64,000 nucleotides of DNA from Atrina japonica. Lineage: Eukaryota > Mollusca > Bivalvia > Pterioida > Pinnidae. The DNA is taken from assembly GCA_030159075.1 (NCBI GenBank), contig BROG01000134.1, positions 1,188,501 through 1,252,500 on the forward strand, given 5' to 3'. Of the stretch, positions 60,196 through 64,000 are shown piece by piece. The notes under the pieces were generated by a model. That model worked only from the letters and a program-made list of their open reading frames with translations, was not told the origin of the DNA and did no database searches. Both the position numbers and the translations under genes were made by a program. Numbering within the stretch: position 1 is the first letter of the stretch; each line of letters begins with the position of its first letter.

Positions 60196-60645
60196 AATGT
60201 ATCTTCACCATTCTATTTTCCTATGGTATATGGCCAAGATTTGTACTTTTCCTCCCCATCTCCGGATTCGATGCTATTTTCAATATGGTATATGGTCAAG
60301 ATTTGTACTTTTCCTCCCCATCTCCGGATTTGATGTTATTTTCCTTATGGTATATGGCTAAGATTTGCACTTCTCTTTCCCATCTCCAGATTCGATGCTA
60401 TTTTCCGTATGGATAATAGCCAGATTTGGTATATGGCTAAGATTTGCACTTCTCTTTCCCATCTCCAGATTCGATGCTATTTTCCTATGGTATATAGCCA
60501 AGATTTGTACTTTTCCTCCCCATCTCCGGATTTGATGCTATTTTCCTTATGGTATATGGCCAAGATTTGCACTTCTCTTTCCCATCTCCAGATTCGATGC
60601 TATTTTCCTGTGGTACATGGCCAAATTTTTTACATGTCATTATCA
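60196..60645 (+). repeat. ~62-bp minisatellite, about seven units
   Basis: Each unit contains 'tatggccaagatttg', a C/T stretch ending 'ccccatctcc', and 'gattcgatgctattttcc'. Units differ at a few sites and two are partly deleted (near 60410). Confidence 0.9.
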
Positions 60646-61355
60646 TCTCTGAATTTGATTCTTAGTCATAGCCGAGACTTTTTAAAACAGGCCGTGACTA
60701 GATTTTAGCCAAACATAAAGTGAAAATCACAGGTCTTGCACACAAGACTTAAAACCCAGGTCCTCTGTCACATTAAAGAACCGTCATAACATTAGTATAG
60801 TCCATAGCACAGGTAAAAATTTGTGGCACTTCACCTAAAGCTGATACTGATGATGTATCCATATATGTGAAAAGTTCTCAAGACCTAAAATTAAATTTAA
60901 AACACTTGGATGTTTATATGACGTTTATACAGTACGTACTGAAAATACACTTTTTTCACTAGACTGTCCATTGTAGAGGTAAAAATTTATGGCACTTCAT
61001 TTATACCGGTTTATGATTAAACAATAGATTAAAAGTTTTTCATGTCTCTGGAGATTCAAGATGGGAAGAGGGTGTTCATACTGTTTTTAATGTCTTATTC
61101 AAACCTTTTAATTTCAGTAAAATAATTTGAGTTTCATTTGCTTCAAATGAGTTTGATTAGGCAATTCCAAGTTTTTTCTGTGTTAAACATTTACCCTGAA
61201 TACAATAATCTATCTACCTACTTAAAAAAAAACAAACAAACGACATGATGAAAAACATAAAACTCTCAATCATAATTGAGATTGTTTAACACTATAGTAG
61301 AAATATATGGCGTCATATTATGAAGATGAGTAAATGGGTCCTAATAATTAGAATA

Positions 61356-62880
61356 TGCTACAGTACCCTGAGAACACTAGAGTACCCTGAGTGTGCTACA
61401 GAAACCTGAGTACACTACAGTACCCTGAGTGTGCTACAGTACCCTGAGTGAGCTACAGTACCCTGAGTGAGCTGCAAAACCCTAAGTACACTAGAGTACC
61501 CGGGGTGTGCTACAGAACCCTGAGTGAAGTACAGAACCTTGAGTGTACTACAGAACCCCAAGTACACTACAGTACCCCGAGTATGCTACAGTTACCTTGA
61601 GTACACTACAGTACCCTGAGTGCGCTACAGAACCCGGAGTACACTACATTACCCTGAGTATGCTAGTTACCTTGAGTACACTACAGTACCCAGAGTGAGA
61701 TACAGTTACCTTGAGTACACTACAGTATCCTGAGTGTGCTACAGAACCCTAAGTACAACAGAGTACCCTGAGTGTGCTACAGTACCCTGAGGAAGTGAGC
61801 TGCAAACAGAACCCCAAGTACACTAGAGTACCCCGAGTGACAGTACCTTGAACCCTGAGTATACTGAGTGCAGAACCCCAAGTACAATAAGTACCCCGAG
61901 TATGCTAGTTACCTTGAGTACACTACAGTACCCAGAGTGAGATACAGTTACCTTGAGTACACTACAGTACCCCGAGTGTGCTACAGAACCCGGAGTACAA
62001 CAGAGTACCCTGAGTGTGCTACAGTACCCTGGGTGAGCTGCAGAACCCTGAGTACACTAGAGTACCCTGAGTGAAGTACAGAACCCTGAGTATACTACAG
62101 AACCCCAAGTACAATAAGTACCCTGAGTATGCTAGTTACCTTGAGTACACTACAGTACCCAGAGTGAGATACAGTTACCTTGAGTACACTACAGTACCCT
62201 GAGTGTGCTACAGAACCCGGAGTACAACAGAGTACCCTAGGTGAGCTGCAGAACCCGGAGTACACTAGAGTACCCTGAGTGAAGTACAGTACCCCGAGTG
62301 TGCTACAGAACCCGGAGTACAACAGAGTACCCTGAGTGTGCTACAGTACCCTGGGTGAGCTGCAGAACCCGGAGTACACTAGAGTACCCTGAGTGAAGTA
62401 CAGAACCCTGAGTATACTACAGAACCCCAAGTACACTACAGTATCCTGAGTATGCTAGTTACCTTGAGTACACTACAGTACCCAGAGTGAGATACAGTTA
62501 CCTTGAGTACACTACAGTACCCTGAGTGTGCTACAGAACCCGGAGTACAACAGAGTACCCTGAGTGTGCTACAGTACCCTGGGTGAGCTGCAGAACCCTG
62601 AGTACACTAGAGTACCCTGAGTGAAGTACAGAACCCTGAGTATACTACATAACCCCAAGTACATTAGAGTACCATGAGTATGCTACAGTTACCTTGAGTA
62701 CACTGCAGTACCCCGAGTGTGCTACAGAACCCAGAGTACACTACAGTACCCGGAGTACACAACAGTACCCTGAGTATGGTACAGTTACCTTGAGTACACT
62801 ACAGTACCCTGAGTACCCCGTGTGCTACAGAACCCTGAGTACACTACAGTACCTTGAGTACAGTACAGTGACTAGAGTAC
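61356..62880 (+). repeat. 1.5-kb minisatellite with higher-order structure
   Basis: The basic unit is about 19 bp ('gagtacactacagtaccct' or 'gagtgtgctacagaaccct'), about 80 units. A longer block starting 'gagtatgctagttacctt' recurs at about 61656, 61904, 62128 and 62452, so the array also repeats at 224-324 bp. Proline/tyrosine ORFs on either strand are artefacts. Confidence 0.93.
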
Positions 62881-64000
62881 TTTAAATATTTGAAAGAATA
62901 TGATTACCTTTATATTATTTGAACACTATGTCTGCTTCAAATCAACTGCAAAAACTAAACCTTGTCATTGCGCAAGTGGACCATTGACAAACAAAAAACT
63001 TGGAATATCAACATTTGACAATATTTGGCGGTTATGGAACTTTAAAATCTTCATGAAGGACTTTGCTTGTGGAGGCTTAGAACTTCTCAAATACATTAAC
63101 ATCTAACATACAGAAATCTTATAAGGAAAAAGTTTCAACATATGTATGATTAAGCATTTATTTCAATATATAAACAAAAAACTACAATAATGTAATCAAT
63201 GCTTTAACTTCAGCAGATATTTATAACACTCATATATAGAACTAACTTCTGATAAAAATACAAAAATCTACAACAAACAAATAATACTCAACAACCGGGA
63301 AAAATGAGTTCTGATACATATGTAAATTATAGCTGTTAACAATTTATAAACACACACAATATATAAACACATGTGTAGGAGAGATATACATGTGGCTCAT
63401 TGAAGTACTTCAACAAGAGGAGATTTTAAACACCTCAATACAGTCTGATCCAAATCCTCACCGACAAGTATTAAAGATGCCAATTCAATTTTTAGTGCTA
63501 GGGACCGATTTCTCCCTCTCTCTCTCTATATATATACATATATCTCCAGTACTTACAGTGTGTTAAACTATAAGGTGAAACATTCATTATACTAGCTAGA
63601 AATATATAGAAGTAAACCTGGCTGATATAAAGCATTGGCCAATTTGCTTCTTGATTCAAATGAACATTATAGCATTGTGTAGTATCATTACAGAGCTTGG
63701 AGGGCATACCAACCATAAAAAATAAGACTTTAACTCTAAACATTACGATTGAACCTTTCAAAAATTTAAATCACAATGATCGAGAATAGGGAAACACGTT
63801 ACTGGTCAGTTTGTTTGTCTGTGTGTAACCTTTCGCTTTTTGTCAAAATAACTCTAGTTTTTTGTATCCTTATTTTGTGTGCCACTTCGTATATCCAATA
63901 TTATTTCATACATAGATGGATGATTTTAAATGGTATTGCCAAAGTGTTGACATAACATTTATCCTAACTAATAGATATGAACATGTATATGCATATCTCC
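62881..64000. other. Right end of the window, no gene recognised
   Basis: AT-rich DNA with a short CT/TA run at 63512-63545. No ORF with family features. Confidence 0.5.

Noticed and set aside
61868..62885. Tyr/Pro/Thr-rich repetitive ORFs on both strands
   Set aside because: Read from the 19-bp minisatellite; no start context, no non-repeat part.

Overview
The window looks like nuclear DNA from a marine mollusc, most likely a bivalve. It is AT-rich, its coding exons are sparse and separated by kilobase-scale introns, and it carries interspersed repeats of a type common in bivalve genomes (the AGCTCACCTG...CAGGTGAGCGATACAGGC repeat at 6826-8323, tRNA-derived SINE pieces, short TIR elements). 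It also holds many micro- and minisatellites. No bacterial signals were seen. The species cannot be fixed from the sequence alone.

Layout. (1) 1-13118: no protein gene recognised; unique AT-rich DNA with repeats. (2) 13119-28045: a plus-strand host gene of four coding exons (13157-13896, 14397-14553, 25033-25117, 26846-27558) that join in one frame to give 564 residues; I do not recognise the family. Its introns hold (TG)n, (CT)n, a 40-bp satellite carrying a nested TTAA transposon, and SINE fragments. (3) 28046-34990: no recognised gene; SINE, MITE-like and (TA)n DNA. (4) About 34990-42840: a decayed virus-like integrated element of the Polinton/Maverick or adintovirus type. It holds a broken protein-primed family B DNA polymerase, a frameshifted protein of a kind I associate with such elements, an AT-hook-like basic ORF, a BIR-domain (IAP-like) gene, a two-knuckle CCHC gene, and a cluster of small basic genes in alternating orientation. 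Nearly every recognisable gene carries at least one frameshift or stop, so this copy looks dead. No capsid, packaging ATPase, protease or integrase was found, so it is also incomplete. (5) 43150-46370: minisatellite, tRNA-like SINE, foldback and MITE DNA. (6) 46490-54530: a plus-strand host gene of four coding exons encoding a 921-residue protein with about 14 C2H2 zinc fingers. (7) 54531-64000: no gene seen; a series of long minisatellites.

The most unusual signal is in the small-gene cluster at 41.0-42.8 kb. Two genes end in near-perfect histone-type 3' stem-loops (41764-41779 plus; 42001-41986 minus), which differ by a compensatory base-pair change. A third, decayed copy lies at 41081-41066 minus. 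An identical 12-base purine-rich block lies downstream of three of the gene ends, where a U7-binding histone downstream element would be expected. None of these proteins looks like a histone. The simplest reading is that a virus-like element used the host's replication-dependent histone mRNA 3'-end machinery.
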